A stretch of 64,000 nucleotides of DNA from Paenibacillus sp. H1-7 (GCF_022354825.1 NZ_CP031168.1:1427501-1491500), one strand, 5' to 3'. Shown: positions 50,784 to 60,676, numbered from the stretch's first letter. Translations and numbers: made by a program. Notes: a model not told the origin generated them from the letters alone.

Positions 50784-51520
50784 GTGAGCAAGGATGACTT
50801 CGGCAATCGGATGAAGCAATACGAGGACGCCTACCGGATGTATTTGCCGCGGCGTCTTCCGGTCGTTCTCCGCATTGACGGCTGCCACTTTCACACGTTT
50901 ACACGGGGATGAATAAGCCGTTCGATGCTCAGCTTACAAGCGCGTTATGGGAAACGTGCAAATATCTCGCAGCGCAAATGATGGGCTGCAAGCTGGTCTA
51001 TCACCAAAGCGACGAAATTTCCATCCTGCTGACCAACTATGACAAGCTGACAACGCAATCGTGGTTTGATAATAACTTGCAAAAGATGGTGTCCGTATCC
51101 GCGTCGATGGCTGCCGCCAAATTTAATCAAGAGGTCGGGAAGTATTATCCCGGCAAGGAGCTTGCCGTATTCGACAGCAGAGCGTGGGTATTGCCGCACG
51201 ATGAGGTTGCCAACTATTTTATATGGCGGCAGCAGGACGCGACGAAAAACAGCATCTCCATGATGAGTCAGGCTCATTTTCCGCAGAAGGAACTGCAAGG
51301 CCTCGACGGCAAGCAGCTGAAGGATAAGCTTTTTACGGAGAAAGGGGTGAACTGGAACGATCTTCCCGTCTGGCAAAAACGCGGAGTGTGCATTACGAAA
51401 CAATATTACTCGAAGGGGACCGTGCAAAGGAGCAGATGGGATGCCGATCCGGACACCCCTATCTTCACTCAAGACAGAAACTACATCAACCAACATGTGT
51501 ACCTGGATAAGGATGAGTGA
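50784..51520 (+). pseudogene. thg1: Thg1-family 3'-5' tRNA polymerase, split by a frameshift
   Basis: Part 1 (GTG 50784 to TGA 50912, 42 residues) carries the N-terminus and first catalytic Asp (VVLRIDGCHFHTFTRG). Part 2 (ATG 50909 to 51520, 203 residues) resumes without loss: MNKPFDAQLT...YHQSDEISILL with the second catalytic Asp. One missing base in ACACGGGG-ATGAA explains the break. Together they give ~245 residues, the normal bacterial length. Both halves have clean codons and the parts overlap as ATGA. So this is a recent mutation, a recoding site, a coupled split protein or a sequencing error. Thg1 adds nucleotides 3'-5' to RNA 5' ends. Confidence 0.85.
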
Positions 51521-51966
51521 CGGTGGAGTGTGTCATTTTTATAGGAATTCAGGCTTCAGGCAAATCGACCTTCTATAAGGAGCGGTTTTTCGATTCTCAC
51601 CTACGAATCAACCTGGATATGCTTAAGACGAGACACCGGGAGGCTATTTATATCGCCGCTTCGCTCCAGGCCAAGCAGCCTTTCGTACTGGATAACACGA
51701 ACCCGACGGCGGAAGACAGGAGCCGCTATATAGCGCTCGCCAAGGAGCATAAGTTTCTTATAACAGGCTATTATTTCGAGCCGGATGTCGCCGAGTCCCT
51801 GCGAAGAAATGAACTGCGGTCCGGCAAAGGCAGAGTACCCGAGGTCGGCATCTTCAGCGTAAGAAAGCAGCTGCAATTTCCCGATTTTCAAGAAGGCTTT
51901 GATGCGCTTTATACGGTGGTATCCCAAAACGGTGAGTTTCAAGTTACGGAATGGCCCGTGCCTTAA
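51517..51966 (+). CDS. Small P-loop polynucleotide-kinase-like protein
   Basis: A 149-residue P-loop protein with Walker A GIQASGKST (K16) near the N-terminus, LRINLDMLKTRHRE, FVLDNTNPTAEDRSRYI (the D-N-T-N motif of T4 Pnkp-like kinases) and a lid with Arg residues (SLRRNELRSGKGR). This is the AAA_33/zeta-like kinase group that includes 5'-OH polynucleotide kinases. GTG 51517 overlaps the thg1 stop (GTGA) after AAGG. It is the last gene of the repair run and duplicates the kinase step of Pnkp. Confidence 0.82.
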   Translation: MTVECVIFIGIQASGKSTFYKERFFDSHLRINLDMLKTRHREAIYIAASLQAKQPFVLDNTNPTAEDRSRYIALAKEHKFLITGYYFEPDVAESLRRNELRSGKGRVPEVGIFSVRKQLQFPDFQEGFDALYTVVSQNGEFQVTEWPVP

Positions 51967-52585
51967 CTCCGATCGATCGTCCTGAGGGCATGAACGCCGA
52001 AAAGCCTCTCACCGAAGTGAAAGGCAATAATCGTGAGCATCATCTGGCATTAGTCTACTTCCGGCCCGCAGCATAGCTGATATGTAGGTGGAGAACCGCT
52101 TGGAACAGATGGCATGACCAGTTGGAGAGGAAGCGAAGATGGGCTTCAACCGTTGATCAAGGTAGGATGCGGAGAGTGCCGTCGAGGGGAAAATCGTGAG
52201 GAAGGGTTCGGGCTAATTCATAAAATGCTTAAGACGCATCAGTAAATCTATTAAGGCTCCCCCAATAAGAAAATAACTGATAACAAAGCTTAAAAGGACA
52301 AGAGATACGCTTTTGAAGATTTTACCAATAATTTCAACTCAGCTCCAATTCGAATCTAGTAACAAGAGAGTGCTAGACAGCACTTTGTATAAGTTACAAT
52401 ATCTAGAAGATTTTCGCAAGTTTTGCGCGCCGTCGCGCTCTCTGGTAACAAATGAGCCTTGCGGCAAGCGCTGCAAATCTAGACTTTATTTAAGCAAGAT
52501 GGTTAAATAGAATAGATGATAGACTGCGGCTTCATAGACGATCAGACCCTATTAAACATACCTACTAAACATAGAGGATTATCGA
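51967..52585. other. Intergenic region after the RNA-repair cluster
   Basis: The first ~90 nt can encode LTEVKGNNREHHLALVYFRPAA ending at TAG 52072-52074, possibly a gene remnant. The second half is AT-rich with a perfect AGTGCT-AGAC-AGCACT hairpin (52369-52384). No supported gene. Confidence 0.45.
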
Positions 52586-52759
52586 ATGAAAAATAAATTT
52601 GAGATCGATTCCGCCTGCTTGATTCTCGGCTTGCAGCTGGAGCTGGCGCTCAAGCACTTGGAGGAGCGGCAAATCGAATACCGGCAGCTCGATAACAAAT
52701 ATTATACCGATGAAAACGGACTAGAAGAGCTGGAGAAGCTCAAGCATACGAACGGTTAG
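52586..52759 (+). CDS. Small coiled-coil protein (57 aa)
   Basis: ATG 52586 after AGAGGA encodes MKNKFEIDSACLILGLQLELALKHLEERQIEYRQLDNKYYTDENG..., one long amphipathic helix with alternating charge. It stops 71 nt before lspA. The codon pattern looks real. Function unknown. Confidence 0.5.
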   Translation: MKNKFEIDSACLILGLQLELALKHLEERQIEYRQLDNKYYTDENGLEELEKLKHTNG

Positions 52760-52830
52760 GTGCTTTCGGCTTCAGCCGTTTGCATGCTCATGCGGCTCGG
52801 GAGGTTATCTTCGGGGAAAGAGGGGACGAA

Positions 52831-53292
52831 ATGCTATTTTACATTTTCGCCGTCTTGGCTGCGGCTGTCGATCAAGGCTCCAAACTATGGATCCGTGCCC
52901 ACATGGAAGTCGGCGCCTCGACTCCTGTCTGGGATTCCGTCCTTCATTTCACGCATTATGAGAACAGCGGCATGGCTCACAGCCTGTTTCAGGGATACGG
53001 GCGTCTTTTTGCCCTCTTCGCGGTATTGTTTATAGCCGGTGTGCTGTATTATCGAAAGAAGGGCGAGCTGAAGGGAAGGCTCATAGATATCAGCATGGGG
53101 TTCCTGGTCGGCGGAGCCGCAGGCAATGCAATAGACCGGATATTATTCGGCAAGGTGACCGATTTTCTGGAATTTACGTGGAGCCATGGGATTATGAATC
53201 TGGCTGACGTGGCCATCAATATCGGTGTATTGCTGTTTATTGCAAGTACTATAGCCGGTGTTGTCAAAAGCAAAATAACCGACGCGGCATAA
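52831..53292 (+). CDS. lspA: Lipoprotein signal peptidase (type II), divergent
   Basis: 153 residues with four hydrophobic helices. Conserved blocks are DQGSKLWI near the start, the catalytic Asp pair in GNAIDRILFGKVTDFLEF and MNLADVAINIG, both intact. The usual N-x-G-A-A-F/W-S block is here NSGMAHSLFQG, so two positions near the active site differ. It cleaves prolipoproteins after lipidation. AAAGAGGGGA sets ATG 52831. The neighbours are unknown genes rather than the usual pyr/rluD context, which hints at a second, specialised copy. Confidence 0.85.
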   Translation: MLFYIFAVLAAAVDQGSKLWIRAHMEVGASTPVWDSVLHFTHYENSGMAHSLFQGYGRLFALFAVLFIAGVLYYRKKGELKGRLIDISMGFLVGGAAGNAIDRILFGKVTDFLEFTWSHGIMNLADVAINIGVLLFIASTIAGVVKSKITDAA

Positions 53293-53326
53293 CGGCAAGC
53301 AAATAAGCAAACAGGAGATAACAAGG

Positions 53327-53842
53327 ATGGATAACAAGAAGCAAGTTCAAGCGATGTTGACCGAAAATCCGGATATGGTATTCGATGAGGTGATCCAAAT
53401 AACGATTGCCGGCCAAGACATTGCGTTTTGGCTGAAATTCGCTTCCGAATGGGGCGGAGTCCTCTATTTTATGGACGACAAGAACACGAAACAATTCGAG
53501 CAGGGAATCATCGGACAGGGAGAGTATGAATTTTCCCGTAGAACGTACCGGCTCGGTCTTATAAGGGTTACCGGTTTGTACGACAAGCTGACGGCGTGGT
53601 CCAAACAAAACGGCTCCGGCGGAGACTATACGTACGGCATGGACTCATTGGAATGTTATTTCATTCCGGCGTATTTGAAGGATTACAGCGGAGCCAATGC
53701 CGTAGTCAAAAAGCAGGGCGAAGCGTACATTCAGTCGATACAGCAGGCGTTGGGACAGCAAGACAAGCTGGAGGATAAGCTCGGGAGCATACAGGAGCTG
53801 GTGCACGAATACATTGCGAATATGCATCAGTATGTGAAGTGA
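53327..53842 (+). CDS. Unknown soluble protein (171 aa)
   Basis: 171 residues, no signal peptide or membrane helix. The middle (~30-110) has beta-strand character (EVIQITIAGQDIAFWLKFASEWGGVLYFMDDKN), and the last 45 residues form a helix with Gln/Lys/Glu periodicity. AGGAG nine nt upstream of ATG 53327 and only 34 nt to lspA indicate co-transcription. I recognise no family. Confidence 0.6.
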   Translation: MDNKKQVQAMLTENPDMVFDEVIQITIAGQDIAFWLKFASEWGGVLYFMDDKNTKQFEQGIIGQGEYEFSRRTYRLGLIRVTGLYDKLTAWSKQNGSGGDYTYGMDSLECYFIPAYLKDYSGANAVVKKQGEAYIQSIQQALGQQDKLEDKLGSIQELVHEYIANMHQYVK

Positions 53843-53868
53843 TAAAGGGGCTTAACCGCCCCGGCTGA

Positions 53869-54555
53869 TTACACGGAGATGAGCTTGTTGCTCGTGATGC
53901 CTAGAAATTGGAACGCCTTGGTGATCATCTCGCTCGGATCTTCTCCGTAAAAATGCTTGGATATGTGGCTCATGCCAGTCCGCTGGCCCAATCGGTCGAG
54001 CTGATTTTTCATCAGCTTCGAATTGCATAACACCGCTACCTTGAGGCAGTGCGGGAGCATCCACTTCTGCAGCTCCTCGATCTTCTCGTTCGCCTCCGGC
54101 GTAAATACGAACGGCTGGCCGTCGGCTCTCATGCCCCGGTTATCAATCAGCAGCTTGATGTGGCCTTTGGAAAGATAAGTGCAGGCCAGCTTCAGGTCGA
54201 ACGCGATCTTGTTCACATCCTCTACGCTCAAAACCCCTTTGATTTGCCACGAAATAACTTGCTCGTCAAAATCGATATTGTAGACGAATCGCTCGCTCAA
54301 TGCTTTCTTGAACTCGCTTTTCAAATAAGCGGAATGCATGGAAAATCTCTCGTTGTCAAAAAAATAGCTCATGTCTACATCCAATGCATTGGTCAACTTG
54401 TAAATGTTCTCGAGAGAAACGTTCCGCTCTCCGCGCTCGACGCCGCCGATGTAGGAGCGGTCCAGTCCGGCACGCACCGCCAGCGCTTCCTGGGACATCC
54501 CTGCTTTAAGCCGAAGCTCTCTTACTCTTTGACCAAAATTGGACAAAATGTCCAT
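53869..54555 (-). CDS. XRE-family regulator with C-terminal STAS-like domain
   Basis: 228 residues. The helix-turn-helix (~5-60) reads RVRELRLKAGMSQEALAVRAGLDRSYIGGVERGERNVSLENIYKLTNAL. The C-terminal ~145 residues alternate strands and helices (DEQVISWQIKGVLSVEDVNKIAFDLKLAC...KLLIDNRGM...KVAVLCNSKLMKNQL), resembling a STAS/SpoIIAA-like sensing fold. ATG 54555 lacks a strong ribosome site but opens the domain properly. It could report a phosphorylation or protein-binding state to DNA. Targets unknown. Confidence 0.78.
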   Translation of the reverse strand: MDILSNFGQRVRELRLKAGMSQEALAVRAGLDRSYIGGVERGERNVSLENIYKLTNALDVDMSYFFDNERFSMHSAYLKSEFKKALSERFVYNIDFDEQVISWQIKGVLSVEDVNKIAFDLKLACTYLSKGHIKLLIDNRGMRADGQPFVFTPEANEKIEELQKWMLPHCLKVAVLCNSKLMKNQLDRLGQRTGMSHISKHFYGEDPSEMITKAFQFLGITSNKLISV

Positions 54556-54705
54556 ACGACAGACCCCCAAACCCTTGTCGGAAAATGGTTTTCCGGCATT
54601 CTATCTGAACTATTATAATGCTCATTATAATAAAATCTACAGCTTTAATATACCATTTTTTATGAAATTTCGTCGAATTTCGTCGTTTATTTTAGCGAGA
54701 CGTGA

Positions 54706-54755
54706 AAAAGAGCTGTCCCTTAAACAGATTGTGGCCGTTTGCGGGACAGCTCTTT
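54706..54755 (-). terminator. Terminator of the chemoreceptor gene
   Basis: On the minus strand: AAAGAGCTGTCCC / GGGACAGCTCTTT, 13 bp with a 23-nt loop and a TTTTT tail. Confidence 0.75.
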
Positions 54756-54785
54756 ATCCAAACCGTTGTTACCTTCGGATTAGAG

Positions 54786-56486
54786 CTACAGTTTAAAAGC
54801 GTGGATCGTATGCTGCAAATTATCCGCCAGCTTGGACAAATGGGACGCGGATGCAGAAATCTCCTCCATGGAGGCGAGCTGCTCTTCGGTAGCTTGAGCG
54901 ACGTTCTGCGAATTTTCGCTTGCGCTCTTGGCCAGCGATGCCGTAGACATGACCGAGGCGGTAATCTGTTCGGTCGCCGCAGCCATTTGCTCGGATGTCG
55001 CGGATACCTCCTGCACCTCGTGATTAATAAGCTGAATATCGTTCAAAATGTGAACGAACATATCTCTCGTCGTTTCAGCCACCTCAATGCCTTCGGTAAC
55101 CTCCTTCGTTACGGAGGTCATTGATTCGATAGCCTGCTTCGTTTCGTGCTGGATTTCATTGATTAAGGAAGCGATTCGCTCCGCTTGCGCGCTCGATTGG
55201 GCGGCAAGCTTCTTGACCTCGGCTGCGACAACGGCAAAGCCTTTGCCGTCTTCTCCGGCCCGGGCAGCTTCGATAGAAGCGTTCAGCGCGAGCAGGTTGG
55301 TCTGATTGGCAATTTCCGCAATCATCGACAGCATTTCTCCGATTTCCTCCGAACGTATGCCGAGGCGCTGGATGATGCCGGAGGTCGTCCCTGCGGACGA
55401 TTGGATGGAGCTCATTTGCCGGACGACCCGCTCGATGGAACCGTTGCCTCTTTCCGCATGGCTCGAGGTTTCGATCGTTCTCTCGGACACGGCGGACGAC
55501 GTTTCGGCGATGCGCCCGATGCCGACCGCCATTTCTTCCATAGCCCGGGCCGTTTCCTCGGTGCTCGCCAGCTGCTCGGCGGAGCCGTTAGACACCTCCT
55601 GCACGGATGCGGACACTTGTCTCGAAGATTCCGCGGTTTGCTCTGCACCGGCAGCCAGTTCCTCCGACATAGCCGCCACCTGCGACGACGTCTCGGCGGT
55701 CAGAGCGACGGTATGGCGCAAGTTGGCAACCATCGTCCCGGCAGCTGCTGCGAGATCGCCGAGCTCGTCCTTGCTGCGTGCGGTAACGGGCTGGACGCTC
55801 AGATCCCCTTCGGCAACCTGCACGATATGCCCGGTCACTTTCTTCAGAACGACAACGATCCTTAGATGCAGGATCCAGAGTACAATGCCGGCAATAAGCA
55901 GGCTCGCCGCCATAATGCAATAGATGAAGATGCCCCCGCCTTTATGGGTATCGGCCACTTCTTGTCCTGCGGCCAAAGCGCCGTCATGGTTGTTTTTTTT
56001 CATCTCGTTAAAGATCAGCTGCATGTCGTCATATTTCTTCTGGCTGTCATTAAGCAGCTCCACCGCCCGCGCCGCATTGTTGGCCCGGCTTGCTTCCAGG
56101 GTAAGCCGGTTCGTTTCTTTAAACGCGTTCCATGAGCTTTTTAGCTGCTCCATCTCTTTCTTTTCCTGATCCGTTGTTACCGTAGCTTCGTACACGCTCA
56201 GGTTCGTATCGAATTTATTGTACAGCTGCGTAATGCTGTTACTGAGCATGTCCATGCCCGCGCCGTCTTTCTCGTCCCTGTGTCTGTAAGTCAGGTTAAG
56301 CACATGCTCGGCCTCGAAATTCATTTCGTTGATCGATTCGACCCCAGGCAGCCAAATCGTCGTGATGGCGTCGACCCGTCCTTTCATGTAATCCATTGTC
56401 TTGACGGAAAAGTAACCTAAAACAAATAGTAAAACCAGAACAATGCCAAACCCGAGCATCAGCTTCTTGCCGACTGTGAATTTCAT
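54786..56486 (-). CDS. Methyl-accepting chemotaxis protein
   Basis: 566 residues. Transmembrane helix 1 (~8-30) is followed by a four-helix-bundle sensor domain (~31-187), helix 2 (~188-210), HAMP (~211-262: [18 protein letters not shown]) and a long cytoplasmic signalling coiled coil. The conserved tip [33 protein letters not shown] binds CheA/CheW. The GAGGTG seven nt upstream selects ATG 56486 over GTG 56495. The ligand cannot be predicted. Confidence 0.93.
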   Translation of the reverse strand: MKFTVGKKLMLGFGIVLVLLFVLGYFSVKTMDYMKGRVDAITTIWLPGVESINEMNFEAEHVLNLTYRHRDEKDGAGMDMLSNSITQLYNKFDTNLSVYEATVTTDQEKKEMEQLKSSWNAFKETNRLTLEASRANNAARAVELLNDSQKKYDDMQLIFNEMKKNNHDGALAAGQEVADTHKGGGIFIYCIMAASLLIAGIVLWILHLRIVVVLKKVTGHIVQVAEGDLSVQPVTARSKDELGDLAAAAGTMVANLRHTVALTAETSSQVAAMSEELAAGAEQTAESSRQVSASVQEVSNGSAEQLASTEETARAMEEMAVGIGRIAETSSAVSERTIETSSHAERGNGSIERVVRQMSSIQSSAGTTSGIIQRLGIRSEEIGEMLSMIAEIANQTNLLALNASIEAARAGEDGKGFAVVAAEVKKLAAQSSAQAERIASLINEIQHETKQAIESMTSVTKEVTEGIEVAETTRDMFVHILNDIQLINHEVQEVSATSEQMAAATEQITASVMSTASLAKSASENSQNVAQATEEQLASMEEISASASHLSKLADNLQHTIHAFKL

Positions 56487-56697
56487 GACCGTCACCTCAT
56501 AGTATAGTAGAAAGAAAGTTATCTATATTATTATTCGACAAATATCATGCTACAGTTTACAGTAATCTTATTGATTTAGGTTGATTATCGTATGGGTGAG
56601 GCTAGTAAAGGGAATGATGGTAAGAAGAAACCTTGGATGTCGGGCAGGCTTGAATCCCCGTTTTTCGGAACTTGGGCGCGCAAAAGGAAGATCCTAC

Positions 56698-56726
56698 TTG
56701 CAACGGCACCGCAATTTTCATATAAT
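56698..56726 (+). promoter_or_regulatory. Promoter of the pheST T-box leader
   Basis: TTGCAA (56698-56703), exactly 17 nt, TATAAT (56721-56726). It places the transcript start near 56733, ~440 nt before pheS. Confidence 0.75.
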
Positions 56727-56732
56727 AATTTA

Positions 56733-57062
56733 AAGTTGCATACAGCAAAAATGCTTTGACGGAGAAGAGTACGCAGTGCCTCTTTACAGGGAGGAGCCGC
56801 CGATAGACTGAGAGCGGTTCTACAGATACAGGCTGCCGAAGTTCGCTCCCGAGCAGTTCTCTGAAACCACGGATGGACCGCGGCAAGTAGGGGATTACCG
56901 GCCAGAACGCGATCGCGTTTGGAACCGTTACATTCAATGAAGTGAGAAGGCATGATCTCCGCCCGGCGTCGAATGCTGCGAGCGTGAGGTACATAGGTCC
57001 TTCTAACAAGGGTGGTACCACGGCTTTTTCGTCCCTTATCCGGGATGGAAAAGCCTTTTTTG
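56733..57062 (+). promoter_or_regulatory. T-box riboswitch (phenylalanine)
   Basis: The leader contains the invariant T-box AAGGGTGGTACCACG (57008-57022), an AGTACG element and a specifier region CCGAAGTTCGCTCC with TTC (Phe) at 56842-56844. It ends in a terminator: GGCTTTTTCGTCCC (57022-57035) pairs with GGGATGGAAAAGCC (57042-57055), then T6. Uncharged tRNA-Phe should favour readthrough into pheST. Confidence 0.9.
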
Positions 57063-57171
57063 CGTTGGAGCGACGCAAGGGCTGTGCAGGCCGGGTAAGA
57101 CGGCGGCAGGCGGGATAATGCGGAACAACCGCGTTACAGAGCATAAGCAAATCTTTGAAGGAGGATGACAG

Positions 57172-58206
57172 ATGAAAGAGCGTTTGGAAGCTTTGAAGGT
57201 TGAAGCGCTTCAGGAGCTGGAGCAAGTAACCAATCAACAGCAGCTGGCGGAAATGAGAATCAAATATTTGGGCAAAAAAGGTCCGTTGACCGAAATTTTG
57301 CGCGGCATGGGTGCGTTGAGCGCGGAGGAGCGTCCTATCATCGGCCAAGTGGCTAACGATGTGCGCGGCGCGATTGAAGCGGTCATCGAGAGAAAGCAGG
57401 AGGAGTATCAGGCGGCGGAGACCGAAGCGCGCCTTCGCGCCGAAACGATCGACGTAACCCTTCCGGGCAGACCGGCTCCGGTAGGCGCAACGCATCCGAT
57501 CAACAAGGTCATTCAGCAGATCGAGGACATTTTTATCGGGATGGGCTACACGGTTGCGGAAGGACCGGAGGTTGAGCAGGACTACTACAACTTCGAAGCG
57601 TTGAACCTGCCGAAAAACCATCCGGCTCGCGACATGCAGGATTCGTTCTACATTACCGAAGAAATCTTGATGCGTACGCAAACCTCCCCTGTGCAGGTAC
57701 GCACGATGGAGAAGATGAAAGGCGAAGTGCCGGTCAAAATCATTTGCCCGGGCAAAGTGTACCGCCGCGACGACGACGATGCGACCCACTCCCATATGTT
57801 TACGCAAATCGAGGGGCTTGTCATCGACCGCAACATCCGGATGAGCGACCTGAAGGGGACATTGCTGCAGTTCGTGCGCGAGCTGTTCGGCCAAAATACG
57901 CAAATTCGTCTGCGTCCGAGCTTTTTCCCGTTCACGGAGCCAAGCGTGGAAGTCGATGTTACCTGCGCCATGTGCGGCGGTTCGGGCTGCCGAGTATGTA
58001 AGCAAACCGGCTGGCTGGAAATTCTCGGTGCCGGTATGGTGCATCCGAACGTGCTGGAGAAGGGCGGCTACGATCCTGAGGAATACAGCGGCTTCGCTTT
58101 CGGCCTCGGCGTAGAGCGCGTTGCGATGCTGAAATATGACATTGAGGACATTCGTCATTTCTATACCAACGATCTGCGCTTCTTGAAGCAGTTCGCCCAT
58201 TTGTAA
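57172..58206 (+). CDS. pheS: Phenylalanyl-tRNA synthetase alpha subunit
   Basis: 344 residues: an N-terminal coiled coil (~1-90), then the class II catalytic core. Motif 2 is in [30 protein letters not shown] and motif 3 in [19 protein letters not shown], with the Phe-binding [20 protein letters not shown] precedes ATG 57172. It forms an alpha2-beta2 enzyme with PheT, which starts 22 nt after its stop. Confidence 0.97.
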   Translation: MKERLEALKVEALQELEQVTNQQQLAEMRIKYLGKKGPLTEILRGMGALSAEERPIIGQVANDVRGAIEAVIERKQEEYQAAETEARLRAETIDVTLPGRPAPVGATHPINKVIQQIEDIFIGMGYTVAEGPEVEQDYYNFEALNLPKNHPARDMQDSFYITEEILMRTQTSPVQVRTMEKMKGEVPVKIICPGKVYRRDDDDATHSHMFTQIEGLVIDRNIRMSDLKGTLLQFVRELFGQNTQIRLRPSFFPFTEPSVEVDVTCAMCGGSGCRVCKQTGWLEILGAGMVHPNVLEKGGYDPEEYSGFAFGLGVERVAMLKYDIEDIRHFYTNDLRFLKQFAHL

Positions 58207-58228
58207 TCGAGAGGAGTGTTAACAGGAC

Positions 58229-60676
58229 ATGAAAGTATCTTATCAATGGTTGTCTGAATATGTGGACGTGAGCGGATATACGGCGGATGAGCTGGCGGAA
58301 AAATTGACGCGCAGCGGCATCGAAGTCGACATTGTAGAAAAGCGCAACAAAGGGGTGGAGAAAGTATTCGTAGGGTTCGTCAAAACCCGCGAGAAGCACC
58401 CGGATGCGGATAAATTAAGCGTTTGTACCGTTGACGTCGGTCAGGGCGAAGACCTGCAAATCGTATGCGGAGCAAAGAACGTGGACGCCGGTCAAAAGGT
58501 TCCTGTAGCCATCGTCGGCGCGAAGCTGCCGGACGGCTTGGTCATCAAGCGCGCGAAGCTGCGCGGCGTCGAGTCGCAGGGCATGATCTGCTCGGCCAAG
58601 GAGCTTGGCTTGAACGATAAGCTTCTGCCGAAAGAAATTCAGGAAGGCATACTCGTGCTGCCTGAGGATACGAAGGTCGGAGACAGCATTTTGGATGTGC
58701 TGGCGATTAACGACGAGGTGCTTGACTTCGACTTGACGCCGAACCGTTCCGACTGCTTGAGCATGCTGGGAGCGGCGTACGAAATCGGAGCGATCCTGGG
58801 CAGACCGGTGCTGCTGCCGGACGCCGAGAAGGGAATGGAAAGCCAAGGCTCCGCAGGTCAAGCGGCAAGCAGCATTTCCGTCGAGATTACGGCCAAGGAG
58901 CAATGCTCCCGCTATGCGGCGCGTTATATCGAGAACGTGAAGCTGGGACCGTCCCCGCTGTGGATGCAAAACCGTCTGATGGCGGCAGGCGTTCGCCCGA
59001 TCAACAACATCGTAGACATTACCAACTACGTTATGCTCGAATACGGCCAACCGCTTCATGCATTCGATGCGGATAAGCTTGCCGGCGGCCATATCGACGT
59101 GCGGATGGCAAAAGAAGGCGAAACGATTGTTACGCTGGACGGCGTGGAGCGCAATCTGGAGCCGCACATGCTGCTCATTACGGACGGTACGAAGCCGGTG
59201 GCGCTTGCAGGCGTTATGGGCGGCGAAAACTCCGAAGTAACGGACGGTACCGTACGCATTTTGCTCGAATCGGCCAAATTTGACGGAGGAACCGTACGCA
59301 AAACGTCACGTCAATTGGGTCTTCGTTCCGAGGCTTCCCTGCGCTTCGAGAAAGAAGTGAATCCTGAGGCGGTTATTCCTGCATTGAACCGCGCTGCTTC
59401 CCTGATGGCGCAATATGCCGGAGGACAGATTGCGGCGGGCATCGTTGAGGCGTCGACACAGCAGACGAAGCCGGTCCGTATCGAGTTGAGCGTTACCCGC
59501 ATCAATCAATATCTCGGAACCTCGCTGTCGGCGGAAGAGGTAAATGCGATTTTTGAACGACTGAACTTCGCGGTAGAGGCGCAAGGCGAGACGTTCACTG
59601 TCCATGTACCGAGCCGTCGCGGAGATATTACGCGCACGGTCGATCTGATCGAGGAAGTGGCCCGTTTGTACGGCTACGACAACATTCCGACGACGCTGAT
59701 GAGCGGAGTCACGACTCCGGGCTCTCTGACGAAGGAGCAGACGATCCGCCGTTTGACACGCCAAGTTTTGTCCGGCAGCGGCTTGCACGAAACGATCACG
59801 TATTCGTTCACCCATCCGGATCTAATCGGCGAATTTCCGGGCGCTTACCCGCAGGCGAAGCCGATCGCTCTGTCCATGCCGATGAGCGAGGAGCGCAGCA
59901 CCTTGCGTACGAGCCTCATTCCGCATTTGCTGGACGTGGCTGCATACAACGGCAACCGAAATACGGCCGATGTAGCCGTGTTCGAGATCGGCAAAGTGTT
60001 CGTTACGGATGAAAGCACGTTAACGAATCTTCCGCAGGAACGCATGCTGCTGGCCGCTTTGCTTACCGGCAAACGCCACGAGACTCACTGGACCGGCAAA
60101 GCCGGCGATGTGGATTTCTATGATTTGAAAGGCGTATTCGAGCGTCTAGTCAGCTTCCTCGGCATTCAAGGCATCGGCTATAAGGCGGCCCAACAGGAAG
60201 GCTTCCATCCTGGCCGTACCGCTCACATTACATTGGAGACGGCTGAAGGGACCAAAGTCATCGGTACGATCGGCCAGCTTCATCCGGCATTGCAGCAGAA
60301 GAAGGATCTGGCGGACACTTATGTGCTTGAGGTGGAGTTCACGGAGCTTGCGGCTGCGGCTGATGAGCAAATTACCCATAAGCTGCTGCCTCGTTTCCCG
60401 TCCATCGGACGCGATATTGCGGTCGTGGTCGGCCGTGAGGTGCAGGTTGGCGACCTGATCGCCAAAGTCCGCGAAGTGGCGGGCAGTCTGCTCGAATCGA
60501 TCCAAGTGTTCGACATTTATACCGGAGACCGTCTGGGAGCCGACAAGAAGAGCGTTGCTCTTGCTCTCGTCTACCGCACTCCGGAGCGCACGCTCACGGA
60601 TGAAGAAGTCAGCGAGCTGCATGCCAAAGTTGTATCTGCACTGGAACAAACGTTCGATGCGGAGCTTAGAAAATAG
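58229..60676 (+). CDS. pheT: Phenylalanyl-tRNA synthetase beta subunit
   Basis: 815 residues in the standard order: tRNA-binding OB fold (~40-150: VGFVKTREKHPDADKLSVCTVD), B3/B4 editing domain (~210-385), B5 (~405-475), the catalytic-like module, and C-terminal ferredoxin-fold anticodon-binding domain (~720-815: FPSIGRDIAVVVGREV). Full length and uninterrupted. GAGAGGAGTG precedes ATG 58229. A strong terminator follows. Confidence 0.97.
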   Translation: MKVSYQWLSEYVDVSGYTADELAEKLTRSGIEVDIVEKRNKGVEKVFVGFVKTREKHPDADKLSVCTVDVGQGEDLQIVCGAKNVDAGQKVPVAIVGAKLPDGLVIKRAKLRGVESQGMICSAKELGLNDKLLPKEIQEGILVLPEDTKVGDSILDVLAINDEVLDFDLTPNRSDCLSMLGAAYEIGAILGRPVLLPDAEKGMESQGSAGQAASSISVEITAKEQCSRYAARYIENVKLGPSPLWMQNRLMAAGVRPINNIVDITNYVMLEYGQPLHAFDADKLAGGHIDVRMAKEGETIVTLDGVERNLEPHMLLITDGTKPVALAGVMGGENSEVTDGTVRILLESAKFDGGTVRKTSRQLGLRSEASLRFEKEVNPEAVIPALNRAASLMAQYAGGQIAAGIVEASTQQTKPVRIELSVTRINQYLGTSLSAEEVNAIFERLNFAVEAQGETFTVHVPSRRGDITRTVDLIEEVARLYGYDNIPTTLMSGVTTPGSLTKEQTIRRLTRQVLSGSGLHETITYSFTHPDLIGEFPGAYPQAKPIALSMPMSEERSTLRTSLIPHLLDVAAYNGNRNTADVAVFEIGKVFVTDESTLTNLPQERMLLAALLTGKRHETHWTGKAGDVDFYDLKGVFERLVSFLGIQGIGYKAAQQEGFHPGRTAHITLETAEGTKVIGTIGQLHPALQQKKDLADTYVLEVEFTELAAAADEQITHKLLPRFPSIGRDIAVVVGREVQVGDLIAKVREVAGSLLESIQVFDIYTGDRLGADKKSVALALVYRTPERTLTDEEVSELHAKVVSALEQTFDAELRK

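Noticed and set aside
52213..52340. Minus-strand frame with a neat membrane helix (KSVSLVLLSFVISYFLIGGALIDLL)
   Set aside because: No ATG, GTG or TTG start in frame before an upstream stop, so it cannot be called a gene.
56602..58200. 532-codon minus-strand ORF across the T-box and pheS
   Set aside because: It covers a riboswitch and a certain gene on the other strand; composition artefact.
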